Positions 1 to 9,057 of a DNA stretch of 64,000 nucleotides are shown in pieces. Origin of the DNA: Pseudolysinimonas_A sp039912695. GTDB lineage: Bacteria; Actinomycetota; Actinomycetes; Actinomycetales; Microbacteriaceae. A program made the position numbers and the translations under genes. Each line of letters opens with the position of its first letter. Within the stretch, counting starts at the first letter, position 1. The notes beneath the pieces were generated by a model. That model made no database searches, had not been told where the DNA came from, and saw only the letters and a program-made list of their open reading frames with translations. The stretch is from assembly GCF_039912695.1 (NCBI RefSeq), contig NZ_JBDSPJ010000002.1:202551-266550 (forward strand). Direction: 5' to 3'.

Positions 1-1
1 C

Positions 2-1393
2 GGGGTCAACCCGTTCATCGGCGGGTGGCTGCTCGTCGCAGAGTTCATCTTCACTCTGATGATGGCGCTGAGGTGCTACCCGCTTCAGCCCGGCGGACTC
101 CTGGCGATTGAAGCGATCGCGATCGGGATGGCGTCCCCGGCCGAGGTCTTCGACGAGTCCAAGTCGAACTTCGCGGTCATCCTGCTGCTGATGTTCATGG
201 TTGCGGGCATCTACTTCATGCGCGAACTGCTGCTCTTGCTGTTCACAAAGCTCTTGGTCGGCATCCGCTCGAAGGTGCTGCTGGCTCTGACCTTTGCGGC
301 ACTGTCCGCCGTGTTGTCAGCATTCCTCGACGCGCTCACCGTTGCGGCCGTGGTGATCGCCGTCGCCACGGGCCTCTATACCGTGTACCACCGGTTCGTC
401 TCGGGGCGTGGGTTCGACGACGACCACGAGCACGACGACGACGGGATGGTGCACCCGAAGCACGCCGACGATCTCGCGGTCTTCCGTTCATTCCTGCGCA
501 GTCTGATGATGCACGCGATGGTCGGCACCGCTCTGGGCGGTGTCGCGACACTGGTGGGCGAACCGCAAAACCTCCTGATCGGCGAGACCGTCGGGTGGGG
601 GTTCGCAGACTTTTTCATCCACGTGGCGCCGGTATCAATTCCGGTGTTGGTCGTCGGGCTCGGGCTCTGCGCCCTCCTCGAACGCACGCGTTGGTTCGGC
701 TACGGTGCGCGCCTCCCCGACTCGGTGCGCGAGGTCATGGAGAAGTGGGATGCCAAGGAAACGGCCGACCGGGATCCGCGGACGCGCGCGCGACTCGTCA
801 TTCAAGCGCTGACCGCGGTTGCACTGGTCGCCGGCCTGGCCCTGCACGTCGCCGACGTCGGCCTGATCGGCCTCGCGGTCATCGTGCTCGCGACGGCATT
901 CAACGGTGTCGTGCACGAACACTCCCTCGGCAAGGCCTTCCATGAGGCGATGCCGTTCACCGCACTGCTGGTGGTGTTCTTCGCTGTTGTCGCCGTCATC
1001 CACGAGCAGGGACTGTTCACCCCGATCATCGATACCGTGCTCGCTCAGCAGGGCCGCCAGCAATTGTCGATGACCTTCGTCGCTTCGGGGGTGCTCTCGG
1101 CAGTGAGCGACAACGTCTTCGTTGCAACGGTGTACATCAATGAGGTCGAGAAAGCCTTTGCGGCGGGAACGATCTCGCAGGATCAGTTCGAGCTGCTCGC
1201 CGTGTCGATCAATACCGGCACCAACATCCCGAGTATTGCGACCCCGAATGGGCAGGCAGCGTTCCTCTTCTTGCTCACCTCGGCGCTCGCCCCGCTGATC
1301 CGACTCGGCTACCTCAAGATGCTCTGGATGGCGTTGCCCTACGCGGTGGTTCTGTCGGTGACGGCATTCCTCTGCACGGTCTACCTGTTGTGA
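2..1393 (+). CDS. nhaB: Na+/H+ antiporter NhaB, 5'-truncated by window edge
   Basis: Integral membrane sodium/proton antiporter for sodium extrusion and pH homeostasis. The frame is open from base 2, and residues encoded before the first ATG (position 59), such as NPFIGGWLLVAEFIF, already match NhaB, so the true start lies outside the window. About 463 residues are present against roughly 510 in E. coli NhaB. Recognisable NhaB blocks are CYPLQPGGLLAIEA, FMVAGIYFM, SAFLDALTVAAVVIAVA, SLMMHAMVGTALGGV followed by GEPQNLLIGE, and SINTGTNIPSIATPNGQAA near the C-terminus. A histidine/aspartate-rich cytoplasmic loop follows YHRFVSGRG. The family is best known from Gammaproteobacteria, so an actinobacterial copy is somewhat unusual; base composition looks native. 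Confidence 0.93.
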   Translation, partial: GVNPFIGGWLLVAEFIFTLMMALRCYPLQPGGLLAIEAIAIGMASPAEVFDESKSNFAVILLLMFMVAGIYFMRELLLLLFTKLLVGIRSKVLLALTFAALSAVLSAFLDALTVAAVVIAVATGLYTVYHRFVSGRGFDDDHEHDDDGMVHPKHADDLAVFRSFLRSLMMHAMVGTALGGVATLVGEPQNLLIGETVGWGFADFFIHVAPVSIPVLVVGLGLCALLERTRWFGYGARLPDSVREVMEKWDAKETADRDPRTRARLVIQALTAVALVAGLALHVADVGLIGLAVIVLATAFNGVVHEHSLGKAFHEAMPFTALLVVFFAVVAVIHEQGLFTPIIDTVLAQQGRQQLSMTFVASGVLSAVSDNVFVATVYINEVEKAFAAGTISQDQFELLAVSINTGTNIPSIATPNGQAAFLFLLTSALAPLIRLGYLKMLWMALPYAVVLSVTAFLCTVYLL

Positions 1394-1402
1394 TGTCGCT
1401 GT

Positions 1403-2404
1403 CTACTGCGGTGCGGTGAGCGCGATGAGGCGCGAAATCGCACGCAGGTACTTCTTGCGGTAGCCACCCGCGAGCATGTCGTCGCCGAAAACCTGGTCGA
1501 GCGGCACCCCCGATGCGAGCACGCGTACCTGGCCGTCGTAGAGGCGATCGACGGCTGCAACGAAGCGCAGCGCATCCGTTTGGTCGTTCAACACGTGCAC
1601 CCCCCGCAACCCGACCGCCGACAGGCCGTCGAGAAGCTTCACGTAGCGCGACGGATGCACGGTGGCGAGGTGTCGCAACACCGCGTCGAAGTCATCGATC
1701 GTCACGGTGCCGGGGATGCTCCCGGCCGCCGTTTCGAGTTCAGCTTCATCGAGCGTCGCGGCGTGACCTTCCAAATCGCGGCGCCGGTAATCGAGCCCGT
1801 CGATGCGCAGGATTTCGAATCGGGCCGAGAGTGCGTGAATCTCGCGCAGAAAGTCAACGGCGGCGAACCGCCCCTCGCCGAGAGCATTCGGCGGAGTGTT
1901 CGAGGTCGCCGCAATGCGCGTGCCGCTCTCAGCGAGTACGCCGAGCAACCGGGTCATCAACATCGTGTCGCCCGGGTCGTCGAGTTCGAACTCGTCGATC
2001 GCAACCAGGGTCGCACCGCTCAAAAGTTTGACGGCGGACGCGTAGCCGAGGGCGCCGACCAGCGCGGTGTATTCGATGAAGGTGCCGAAATATTTGCGGC
2101 CCGGCGCGAGTTTCCAGAGAGCCGCGAGCAGATGAGTCTTGCCCACGCCGAAACCGCCGTCCAGGTACAGACCGGGTTTCGTCTCGGGCGTGCGCTTGCG
2201 AAACAGACCCCCGCCCGGCTTCCACGCTCCAGCGAACGCCCGCACCCTCTCGACGGCTTCGGCCTGCGACGGGTAGTCGGGATCGGGGCGATAGTTCTCG
2301 AGCGTCGAGTCGTCAAACTGGCGCGGCGGCACGAGAGACGCGGCGAGTTCGTCGCCCGACATCGTCGGCATGCGATCGAGCAGGGACGCGGTGGGGAGAG
2401 TCAT
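1403..2404 (-). CDS. zapE: AFG1/ZapE family ATPase (cell division protein ZapE-like)
   Basis: P-loop ATPase of the AFG1/ZapE family, 333 residues. In E. coli ZapE acts on the Z ring and the mitochondrial homologue Afg1 acts in protein quality control; the role in actinobacteria is inferred only. Walker A GGFGVGKTH lies near residues 83-91 and Walker B LVAIDEFELDD near 133-143, followed by a sensor-1-like ATSNTPPNAL and the family motif FAAVDFLREI. I chose the ATG at 2404 because homology begins there (MTLPTASLLDR); the frame extends to 2476 but the extra residues look non-coding. It is divergent from the sulfurtransferase gene, sharing a 123-bp intergenic region. Confidence 0.88.
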   Translation of the reverse strand: MTLPTASLLDRMPTMSGDELAASLVPPRQFDDSTLENYRPDPDYPSQAEAVERVRAFAGAWKPGGGLFRKRTPETKPGLYLDGGFGVGKTHLLAALWKLAPGRKYFGTFIEYTALVGALGYASAVKLLSGATLVAIDEFELDDPGDTMLMTRLLGVLAESGTRIAATSNTPPNALGEGRFAAVDFLREIHALSARFEILRIDGLDYRRRDLEGHAATLDEAELETAAGSIPGTVTIDDFDAVLRHLATVHPSRYVKLLDGLSAVGLRGVHVLNDQTDALRFVAAVDRLYDGQVRVLASGVPLDQVFGDDMLAGGYRKKYLRAISRLIALTAPQ

Positions 2405-2527
2405 GACGCCTCGGGCCTTCGTGGTGGTTCGTGTCGAACTCTTACGGCACATCGGCGGGCCCGTGAGCGACTGCATACCCTGGAAGGGATCACCGCAACT
2501 CTACTTACCTACTTCTTGGAGCATCTG

Positions 2528-3430
2528 ATGACCGTCGAGATCGACGCCTCCCCCGAGTTCAGCGCCTACGCCCACCCCGAGCGCCTGGTGAGCACCGACT
2601 GGCTCGCCGAACACCTCGGCGACGAGGGACTCGTCGTTGTCGCGTCCGACGAAGACGTTCTGCTCTACGAGACCGGTCACATCGAGGGCGCGGTCAAGGT
2701 TGACTGGCACACCGACCTCAACGACCCCCTCGTGCGCGACTATCTCGACGGCGCTGGATTTGCGAAGCTGCTGTCGAGCAAAGGCATTTCGCGCGACTCG
2801 ACCGTCGTGATCTACGGCGACAAGAACAACTGGTGGGCCGCGTACGCACTCTGGGTCTTCTCGCTCTTCGGCCACGACGACGTGCGTCTGCTCGACGGCG
2901 GTCGTGCCAAGTGGGAGGCGGAGGGTCGTGCGTACACGACCGAGACGTCGAAGCCCGCACCGAGCGACTACCCCGTCGTTGAGCGGGATGACCACGTACT
3001 GCGTGCCTTCAAGGACGACGTGCTCGCCCACCTCGGCAACCCGCTCGTCGACGTGCGCTCCCCCGAGGAGTACTCGGGCGAGCGCACCACCGCGCCCGCC
3101 TACCCCGAGGAAGGCACCCTGCGCGCGGGCCACATCCCGAGCGCGCAGAGCGTGCCGTGGGCGAAGGCCGTCGCCGACAACGGCACCTTCAAGCCCCTCG
3201 GCGAGCTGAACGCGATCTACCGTGACGGCGCGGGGCTCAAGGATGGCGACCAGATCGTCGCGTACTGCCGCATCGGTGAGCGCTCGAGCCACACCTGGTT
3301 CGTGCTGACCCACCTGCTCGGCTTCGAGAATGTGCGCAACTACGACGGCTCGTGGACCGAGTGGGGCAGCGCGGTGCGCGTGCCGATCGTTAAGGGTGCC
3401 GAGCCGGGTGCCGTCCCGGCCAAGCACTAG
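2528..3430 (+). CDS. sseA: Thiosulfate/3-mercaptopyruvate sulfurtransferase (two-domain rhodanese)
   Basis: Cytoplasmic sulfurtransferase of 300 residues that passes sulfane sulfur from thiosulfate or 3-mercaptopyruvate to an acceptor through a cysteine persulfide. Two rhodanese domains are visible: an inactive N-terminal one (DVLLYETGHIEGAVKVDWH) and a catalytic C-terminal one with VDVRSPEEYSGE and the active-site loop CRIGERSS, Cys at about residue 247. The ATG at 2528 has a GGAG ribosome site about 7 bases upstream; the open frame reaches much further back, but that part is antisense to zapE. It is followed after 42 bases by a SufE-like gene, the same pairing as mycobacterial sseA with its SufE-like neighbour, suggesting sulfur transfer between the two. 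Confidence 0.93.
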   Translation: MTVEIDASPEFSAYAHPERLVSTDWLAEHLGDEGLVVVASDEDVLLYETGHIEGAVKVDWHTDLNDPLVRDYLDGAGFAKLLSSKGISRDSTVVIYGDKNNWWAAYALWVFSLFGHDDVRLLDGGRAKWEAEGRAYTTETSKPAPSDYPVVERDDHVLRAFKDDVLAHLGNPLVDVRSPEEYSGERTTAPAYPEEGTLRAGHIPSAQSVPWAKAVADNGTFKPLGELNAIYRDGAGLKDGDQIVAYCRIGERSSHTWFVLTHLLGFENVRNYDGSWTEWGSAVRVPIVKGAEPGAVPAKH

Positions 3431-3472
3431 AGCCCAGGCCAGTAGTGCCGACGCGCCAGTTAGGGTGACAGC

Positions 3473-3925
3473 GTGAGTGATCCCGAGCTGCCTGAAGCGC
3501 TTGCGACCATCCGAGACGATTTCCTCGCGCTCGAGCAGCACGAGCGACTGCAACTGCTGCTCGAGTTCTCGCAGGAGCTTCCCGAGCTGCCGCCCAAGTA
3601 CGCCGACCACCCCGACCTATTGGAACGGGTGGAGGAATGCCAGTCGCCGGTCTTCATTTTTGTCGACGTCGACTCTGAGGGGGATGGCGGGGGCATCGTG
3701 CACCTCCACGCGACCGCGCCGAAGGAGGCGCCGACGACCCGTGGATTCGCCTCGATCCTGGTGCAAGGACTCGCCGGGCTCACCGTGCAGCAAGTACTCG
3801 ACGTGCCCGACGACTACCCGCTGACTCTCGGGTTGACCGAGGCCGTGAGTCCACTTCGGATCCGCGGGATGTCGGCGCTCCTCGGTCGCACGAAACGCCA
3901 GGTACGCGAGAAGACCGCCGCGTGA
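3473..3925 (+). CDS. SufE-like sulfur acceptor protein
   Basis: SufE/CsdE-family protein of 150 residues that accepts persulfide sulfur, in classical systems from the cysteine desulfurase SufS. The candidate acceptor cysteine is Cys56 in RVEECQSPVFIFV, the position expected for the family. The C-terminal half carries the typical RGFASILVQGLAGLTVQQVL helix region. Start is GTG 3473. The gene overlaps the next by the tetranucleotide GTGA, so translation is probably coupled. Placement behind a rhodanese suggests the rhodanese may feed or use this protein; the exact partner is inferred. Confidence 0.88.
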   Translation: MSDPELPEALATIRDDFLALEQHERLQLLLEFSQELPELPPKYADHPDLLERVEECQSPVFIFVDVDSEGDGGGIVHLHATAPKEAPTTRGFASILVQGLAGLTVQQVLDVPDDYPLTLGLTEAVSPLRIRGMSALLGRTKRQVREKTAA

Positions 3926-4620
3926 TCATCCGACCGCTGTTGCCTGCAGGCGACCCGATCGACACCTCCTCCCCCGATGCTCGGCAACTGATCGCTGCGC
4001 TCTACCCCGCGCCCGGACTCCGCGTGAACCTCGTGGCGAGCGTCGATGGCGGAACGTCGGATGCCGCGGGCACGTCGGCGGGGCTCACCGAGGGTGCCGA
4101 CCGCGTCATCCTCGGAGCGATCCGCTTGGTGAGCGACACAGTGCTGATTGGCGCCGCGACGCTACGCGCCGAAGGCAGCCTCGTGCCGCGCTCCACGCAT
4201 CTCACGGTGCTCACTACGACCGGCGACTTCACCGGGGCCGTCGTGCGGGCCGATATCGAGCCCGGCCGCATCCTGGTCGTCGGTCCTGCCAAGGTGGAGG
4301 AGCGAGCTCGCGCCACGTTCAACGCGCCGTTCGAATACTTCGCGCTCGACGGCGATCGGGCGGTCCCCCTCGCGGTGATGCTCACGGCACTGCGGGATCG
4401 TGGGCTCGCGAAGATCGTCTGCGAGGGGGGTCCTCGCCTCGCGGGCCAACTGCTCGCGGCTGGGCTCGTCGATGAACTGTGTCTGACGACGGTGCCGCGT
4501 CTTCTCGGCAACGCCTCCGCGCTGTTCGGCGGGGCGACCGGTGGCTCGCGCAGCCTCGACCTGGTGCAGGTACTGACCGACGAAGGCGGATCGCTCTACG
4601 GCCGCTGGCGGGTCAGCTAA
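3922..4620 (+). CDS. Pyrimidine reductase family protein (RibD C-terminal/DHFR-like)
   Basis: NADPH-dependent reductase fold of the RibD C-terminal family, 232 residues. Typical segments are LRVNLVASVDG near the N-terminus, ILGAIRLVSDTVLIGAATLRAEG for the nucleotide site, and KIVCEGGPRLAGQLLAAGLVDEL followed by TTVPRLLG. Stand-alone members of this family occur throughout actinobacteria and their substrate is mostly unknown; riboflavin biosynthesis is possible but no other rib gene lies nearby. The start is GTG 3922, overlapping the preceding stop (GTGA), and the stop overlaps by three bases the stop of the convergent hydrolase gene. Confidence 0.82.
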   Translation: MIIRPLLPAGDPIDTSSPDARQLIAALYPAPGLRVNLVASVDGGTSDAAGTSAGLTEGADRVILGAIRLVSDTVLIGAATLRAEGSLVPRSTHLTVLTTTGDFTGAVVRADIEPGRILVVGPAKVEERARATFNAPFEYFALDGDRAVPLAVMLTALRDRGLAKIVCEGGPRLAGQLLAAGLVDELCLTTVPRLLGNASALFGGATGGSRSLDLVQVLTDEGGSLYGRWRVS

Positions 4621-5819
4621 CTTTCGCGCAACGCTGAGTTTGTGCGACGCTGCGCTGAGGGCAACTTCGCGATCCACCTGCGGATGGCGCCTTCCCACCG
4701 CTCGCGGTCGTAGTTCCACAACTTGGTGTGCCGGGCTGTGTCGAACGCTTCCAACGTCACGATGTCGGGTCGCGCCAGGGCGAGCGCTCGGGACGCCGTC
4801 GACGGCACGAACCCGTCGTCGTCGCTGTGCAGAATGAGCACCGGCCGATCGAGCTCTTTCGCCCGGGTGACGAAGTCGAGCCGGTCGATGTCGAGTGGTT
4901 CCGCCAGCCCGGTGAACAGCCGCCCCCACGGATGCTTGTACAGCAGGATGACAAACGAGCGCACGAACACCGGCAGATTGCGCATCTTGACCTGAAAGTC
5001 GAGAGCCGCGATCCAATCGACGACGGGCGACTCGAGCACGACTCCGACCACTTTGTCGCTGTAGGTCGAACGGGTGAGCGCCTGCAGCACGGTGGCCCCG
5101 CCCATCGACCAGCCGACCAGAACGAGTTCGGTGGCTCCGTGGCTGAGGGCGTACCGCATCGCCGCATCCACGTCGAGCCATTCTCGGTCGCCGAGCGCGT
5201 ACCGGAAGTCGTCGCTGCGCGGCGCCTCCCCGTCATTGCGATACGACACGACGAGGGAGGTGAACCCCGCCTCTCTGAAGATCGGCACGGCACGGAGCGT
5301 CTCGGGGCGCCGCACCGCGCGACCGTGCACGTGAATCGCCCAGTGCGTCGAAGGACCATCGGATGCCGGCACCAGCCAGGCAGGCGCGTCACCTAGCGGA
5401 GTGGCGATCTCGACGTGGTCGTACGGCACTTCGAGATCGGCCGGGGTCAGGTAGAACCAGCCCGTGAGTCGGCCGCGTTTCGCGGTGCGCAGGTCGCCGA
5501 CATCCACCCCGACGATCCGGCGAGTGACGCTGGTCGCCGTGGCCGAGACGATCTCGCCGACGCGAGCGTGACCGGTTTCACGGGCGAACCAGAAGCTGTA
5601 TTCGCCCCGCAGCCGGGAGTCGGGAGTCGAATCGAGCACGATGAGACCGGCCTCGAGATCGACGGACCGGACCGCGACATCCTCTTCCCGGCGTGACGGC
5701 GGAACGATGACCTTGCGCGCGACGATCACACTCAGCGCGGCTGTCGCTACGGCCGCAGCACCGACGAGCGCGAGGGCTCCGATAACCCCGCCGACAGCGA
5801 CCTTGGTACGCGACGGCAT
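4617..5819 (-). CDS. Membrane-anchored alpha/beta hydrolase
   Basis: Serine hydrolase of the alpha/beta fold, 400 residues, with an N-terminal transmembrane helix (about residues 8-36, VGGVIGALALVGAAAVATAA) placing the catalytic domain probably outside the membrane. The nucleophile elbow GWSMGG (Ser about 238) and a likely histidine in ARHTKLWNYD are visible; HSDDDGFVP carries the probable acid. The segment before the hydrolase domain (residues about 40-140) is a small additional domain. An AGGAGGACGG ribosome site precedes the ATG at 5819. Substrate unknown. It is convergent with, and overlaps by a few bases, the reductase gene. Confidence 0.85.
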   Translation of the reverse strand: MPSRTKVAVGGVIGALALVGAAAVATAALSVIVARKVIVPPSRREEDVAVRSVDLEAGLIVLDSTPDSRLRGEYSFWFARETGHARVGEIVSATATSVTRRIVGVDVGDLRTAKRGRLTGWFYLTPADLEVPYDHVEIATPLGDAPAWLVPASDGPSTHWAIHVHGRAVRRPETLRAVPIFREAGFTSLVVSYRNDGEAPRSDDFRYALGDREWLDVDAAMRYALSHGATELVLVGWSMGGATVLQALTRSTYSDKVVGVVLESPVVDWIAALDFQVKMRNLPVFVRSFVILLYKHPWGRLFTGLAEPLDIDRLDFVTRAKELDRPVLILHSDDDGFVPSTASRALALARPDIVTLEAFDTARHTKLWNYDRERWEGAIRRWIAKLPSAQRRTNSALRES

Positions 5820-5907
5820 CCGTCCTCCTCAGTGGTCCGACGTCCCGGGCGCCGCCGAACGGCGTGGCACGCCAGCGGTTTCCTGGTTGAAACCCTAATC
5901 TTCAGTC

Positions 5908-6504
5908 GTGGCCACCCTTGCATCCGACCCGGTCGTTCCCGCGCCATTTGGCCGCGCGCTGACCGCCGTCCGGCGAGCAACGATTCGACCCGAACTCCAA
6001 CTGGGCGAAATTCCCGCACCGACCGGGCTCGCTCCGCACGCGATCGCGATGGCCGCCGACGTCAGTCCGGTACGACACGGGATCGACTCCGTTCTCGGCA
6101 CCGGCCGTTTTGTGCTGCTCTACGACCCTGAAGAACCCGACGCCTGGGGCGGCCCGTTCCGCGTGGTGTGCTTCGCACAGGCGCCGCTCGAAACCGACAT
6201 CGGCCTTGATCCCTTCGTCGCAGAAGTCGCCTGGTCGTGGCTTGAAGACGCGCTCGAAGCACGCGATGCTCACTACACCGCCGCATCCGGAACCGCGACG
6301 AAAGTTCTCTCTACCGGATTCGGCGAACTCAGCCACCAGAGCGACGGTGCGCAGCTCGAGGTGCGCGCCTCGTGGACTCCCGACGGCGACGCGATCGGCG
6401 CATCCGTCGAAGCGTGGAGCGACCTGTTGTGCCAACTCGCCGGGCTCCCGCCAACTGCCGAAGCGGTCGGCCTGTTGCCGAACCGTCGAGGGGCGCGTGG
6501 CTGA
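5908..6504 (+). CDS. DUF3000 domain-containing protein
   Basis: Conserved actinobacterial protein of unknown function, 198 residues, belonging to DUF3000. Characteristic stretches are PAPFGRALTAVRRATIRPE, a GRFVLLYDPEEPDAWGGPFR segment, and ASWTPDGDAIGASVEAWSDL near the C-terminus. No catalytic motif or membrane segment is visible. The start is GTG 5908. It overlaps the next gene, RNase D, by 8 bases; this gene pair is conserved across actinobacteria and points to a shared but undefined function. Confidence 0.88.
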   Translation: MATLASDPVVPAPFGRALTAVRRATIRPELQLGEIPAPTGLAPHAIAMAADVSPVRHGIDSVLGTGRFVLLYDPEEPDAWGGPFRVVCFAQAPLETDIGLDPFVAEVAWSWLEDALEARDAHYTAASGTATKVLSTGFGELSHQSDGAQLEVRASWTPDGDAIGASVEAWSDLLCQLAGLPPTAEAVGLLPNRRGARG

Positions 6505-7771
6505 CGCCTCGAGCGAGCAGTCCCCGGCTCTGCCCGCGACACCTGCGACACCGGACAGCCCGGCGGCGTCGCACGAGCCTGTTGTTGTCCTCGACACCCG
6601 CGAGGCGTACCTCGAGGCGGTCGAGCTCCTCGCGCTAGGAAACGGTCCGTTCGCTGTCGATGCCGAGCGAGCGTCCGGCTACCGGTATTCGCAGCGTGCG
6701 TATCTGATCCAGGTCTACCGACGCGGCTCTGGGGCGTTCCTGTTCGATCCCCCGGCGATCGGTGACTTCACCGAGCTAGCAGCCGTAATGGCCGGTGAAG
6801 AGTGGATCTTGCACGCGGCGAGCCAAGATCTCGCCTGCCTGCGAGAGGTCGGCCTCGACCCCGAGGCGATCTTCGACACCGAACTCGGGGCACGCCTTGC
6901 TGGGCTCCCCCGCGTCGGACTCGGTCCGGTCGTCGAAGATCTGCTCGGCATCCATCTCGCGAAGGAGCACTCGGCAGCGGACTGGTCGACGCGGCCGCTC
7001 CCCCAGAGTTGGCTCGTCTATGCCGCGCTCGACGTCGAACTGCTTCCCGACCTGCGCGACGCGATCGGCGCACTGTTGCACGAGACGGGCAAGGACGAGA
7101 TCGCCGCGCAGGAGTTCGCTGCCGTGTTGCATCGCGAGACGCCGTCGCGCGTCGACCCGTGGCGCCGGCTCGCCGGAATTCACGCCCTGCGCAACGCGCG
7201 CAATCTCGCGGTTGCGCGCGAACTGTGGGTGGCCCGTGACGACTATGCGCGAGAGATCGACTCCGCCGCCGGTCGGCTTGTTCCCGATACCTCTCTCCTC
7301 GCTGCGGCTCGTGTGATGCCGACGAGCAAGCGTGACCTCGCGGCGATGAAGGAGTTCAACGGACGTGCCAGCCGGTCGCAACTCGACCGGTGGTGGGCGG
7401 CGATTGAACGCGGCGTCGTCACAGCGGACCTCCCCAATACCCGCGCGCCCGGTGACGGTGTGCCCCCGCCGCGGATCTGGGCCGACAAGAATCCCGAGGC
7501 CGACGCCCGCCTGAAGAGGGCGCGCGCTGCGGTGATCGCCCGCGCCGAAGAACTCGATATCCCGATCGAGAACGTTCTCACCCCCGATAGTCTGCGCCGC
7601 GTGGCTTGGGCTCCACCCTCGCCGATCACCACGGAAGCGGTCGCCGAGGCCCTCACCGCGCTCGGTGCCCGCCGCTGGCAGGTTGCGGCAACCGCACAGG
7701 TGATCGCCGAAGCCTTTGTAGATGTGCCCCAAGAGCCCGAAACGCCACACGAGCCCGATTCGTCGGAATGA
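6497..7771 (+). CDS. rnd: HRDC domain-containing ribonuclease D
   Basis: 3'-5' exoribonuclease of the DEDD family, 424 residues. Exo motif I is FAVDAERASGYRYSQ, motif II contains ILHAASQDLACL, and motif III YAALDVELLPDL with the tyrosine typical of DEDDy enzymes. An HRDC domain follows (about residues 215-300, including ALRNARNLAVARELW). The frame opens much earlier, but the start is set at GTG 6497, overlapping the DUF3000 stop, because the upstream part lies out of frame inside that gene. Family members process structured RNA 3' ends; the actinobacterial substrate is not established. Confidence 0.87.
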   Translation: MADASSEQSPALPATPATPDSPAASHEPVVVLDTREAYLEAVELLALGNGPFAVDAERASGYRYSQRAYLIQVYRRGSGAFLFDPPAIGDFTELAAVMAGEEWILHAASQDLACLREVGLDPEAIFDTELGARLAGLPRVGLGPVVEDLLGIHLAKEHSAADWSTRPLPQSWLVYAALDVELLPDLRDAIGALLHETGKDEIAAQEFAAVLHRETPSRVDPWRRLAGIHALRNARNLAVARELWVARDDYAREIDSAAGRLVPDTSLLAAARVMPTSKRDLAAMKEFNGRASRSQLDRWWAAIERGVVTADLPNTRAPGDGVPPPRIWADKNPEADARLKRARAAVIARAEELDIPIENVLTPDSLRRVAWAPPSPITTEAVAEALTALGARRWQVAATAQVIAEAFVDVPQEPETPHEPDSSE

Positions 7772-7845
7772 TCAAAGGACGCAACGTCGCGAAAGCCCCT
7801 GCCTAGGATCGGATGAGTTCATCGAAATCCGTACTGGAGGGCATT

Positions 7846-9057
7846 GTGGCCGAGAGATCCGAAGTCGTTTTCGTCGATGGGGTTCGCACCCCGTTCGGAC
7901 GGGCCGGCGAAAAGGGCCAGTACTGGAACACTCGCTCCGACGACCTGATCGTCAAGGCGATGATCGGGCTGCTTGAGCGCAACCCGAACCTCCCCCAGGA
8001 CCGTGTGGATGACGTCGCGATCGCCGCGACCACCCAGACCGGCGACCAGGGTCTGACCCTCGGTCGCACCGCCGCCATCCTGGCCGGTCTCCCGCTCTCC
8101 GTTCCTGGCTTCGCCATCGACCGGATGTGCGCGGGCGCGATGACGAGTGTGGCCTCCATCGGCAGCATGATCGGCTTCGGCCAGTACGACGTCGGCATCG
8201 CCGGCGGAGTCGAGCACATGGGTCGTCATCCGATGGGATTTGGGGCAGACGTCAACCCGCGCTTCCTTGCCGAGAAGCTGGTCAACCCCGACGCCCTCAA
8301 CATGGGTGTCACCGCCGAGAATCTGCACGACCGATTCCCGGCTCTGACCAAAGAGCGCGCCGACAGGTACGGCATGCGCAGCCAGCAGAAGGTCGCGGCC
8401 GCCTACGCGGCGGGCAAGATCCAGCCCGACCTCATCCCGGTCGCGATCAAGAGCGAAGCCGGATGGGGCCTCGCCACGCAGGACGAAGGGATGCGCCCTG
8501 AGACGACGATGGAAGGGCTCGCGGGGCTGAAGACGCCATTCCGCCCGCACGGTCGCGTTTCGGCCGGCAACTCGTCGCCGCTGACCGACGGTGCAACGGT
8601 CTCGCTACTCGCAAGTGCGCACGCGGCCAAGGAGCTCGGTCTCACCACGAAGATGCGTCTGGTGTCGTTTGCCTTCGCGGGCGTCGCACCCGAAGTGATG
8701 GGCATCGGTCCGATCCCGTCAACCGAGAAGGCGCTGCGCAAGGCCGGGCTGACGATCGGTGACATCGGGCTGTTCGAGCTCAATGAAGCGTTCTCGGTAC
8801 AGGTACTGTCACTGCTCGACCACTTCGGCATCGACGACGACGACCCCCGCGTCAACCCGTGGGGTGGCGCGGTCGCGATCGGACATCCGCTGGCAGCATC
8901 AGGGGTTCGCCTGATGATCCAGCTCGCACGCCAATTCCAGGAGCACCCGGAGGTCCGCTACGGCCTCACCGCGATGTGTGTCGGGCTCGGCCAGGGTGGG
9001 TCGATGATCTGGGAAAACCCGAACTTCTCCTCATCCTCGAAGAAGGGCGCCAAGTAA
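7846..9057 (+). CDS. fadA: Acetyl-CoA acyltransferase (thiolase), beta-oxidation
   Basis: Thiolase of 403 residues that cleaves 3-ketoacyl-CoA to acetyl-CoA and a shortened acyl-CoA in fatty-acid beta-oxidation. The nucleophile is Cys95 in IDRMCAGAM; the second half has NEAFSVQ, GGAVAIGHPLAASG and the second catalytic cysteine in MCVGLGQGG. I prefer GTG 7846 because a GGAGG ribosome site sits 5 bases upstream and the conserved sequence begins there (AERSEVVFVDGVRTPFGR); ATG 7813 would add 11 residues. The stop overlaps the fadB start as TAATG, so the two subunits of the trifunctional-type complex are probably translated together. Confidence 0.93.
   Translation: MAERSEVVFVDGVRTPFGRAGEKGQYWNTRSDDLIVKAMIGLLERNPNLPQDRVDDVAIAATTQTGDQGLTLGRTAAILAGLPLSVPGFAIDRMCAGAMTSVASIGSMIGFGQYDVGIAGGVEHMGRHPMGFGADVNPRFLAEKLVNPDALNMGVTAENLHDRFPALTKERADRYGMRSQQKVAAAYAAGKIQPDLIPVAIKSEAGWGLATQDEGMRPETTMEGLAGLKTPFRPHGRVSAGNSSPLTDGATVSLLASAHAAKELGLTTKMRLVSFAFAGVAPEVMGIGPIPSTEKALRKAGLTIGDIGLFELNEAFSVQVLSLLDHFGIDDDDPRVNPWGGAVAIGHPLAASGVRLMIQLARQFQEHPEVRYGLTAMCVGLGQGGSMIWENPNFSSSSKKGAK

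Noticed and set aside
1580..2527. Long open frame upstream of and continuous with the sulfurtransferase gene
   Set aside because: It is antisense to zapE and rhodanese homology begins only at ATG 2528, which has its own ribosome site.
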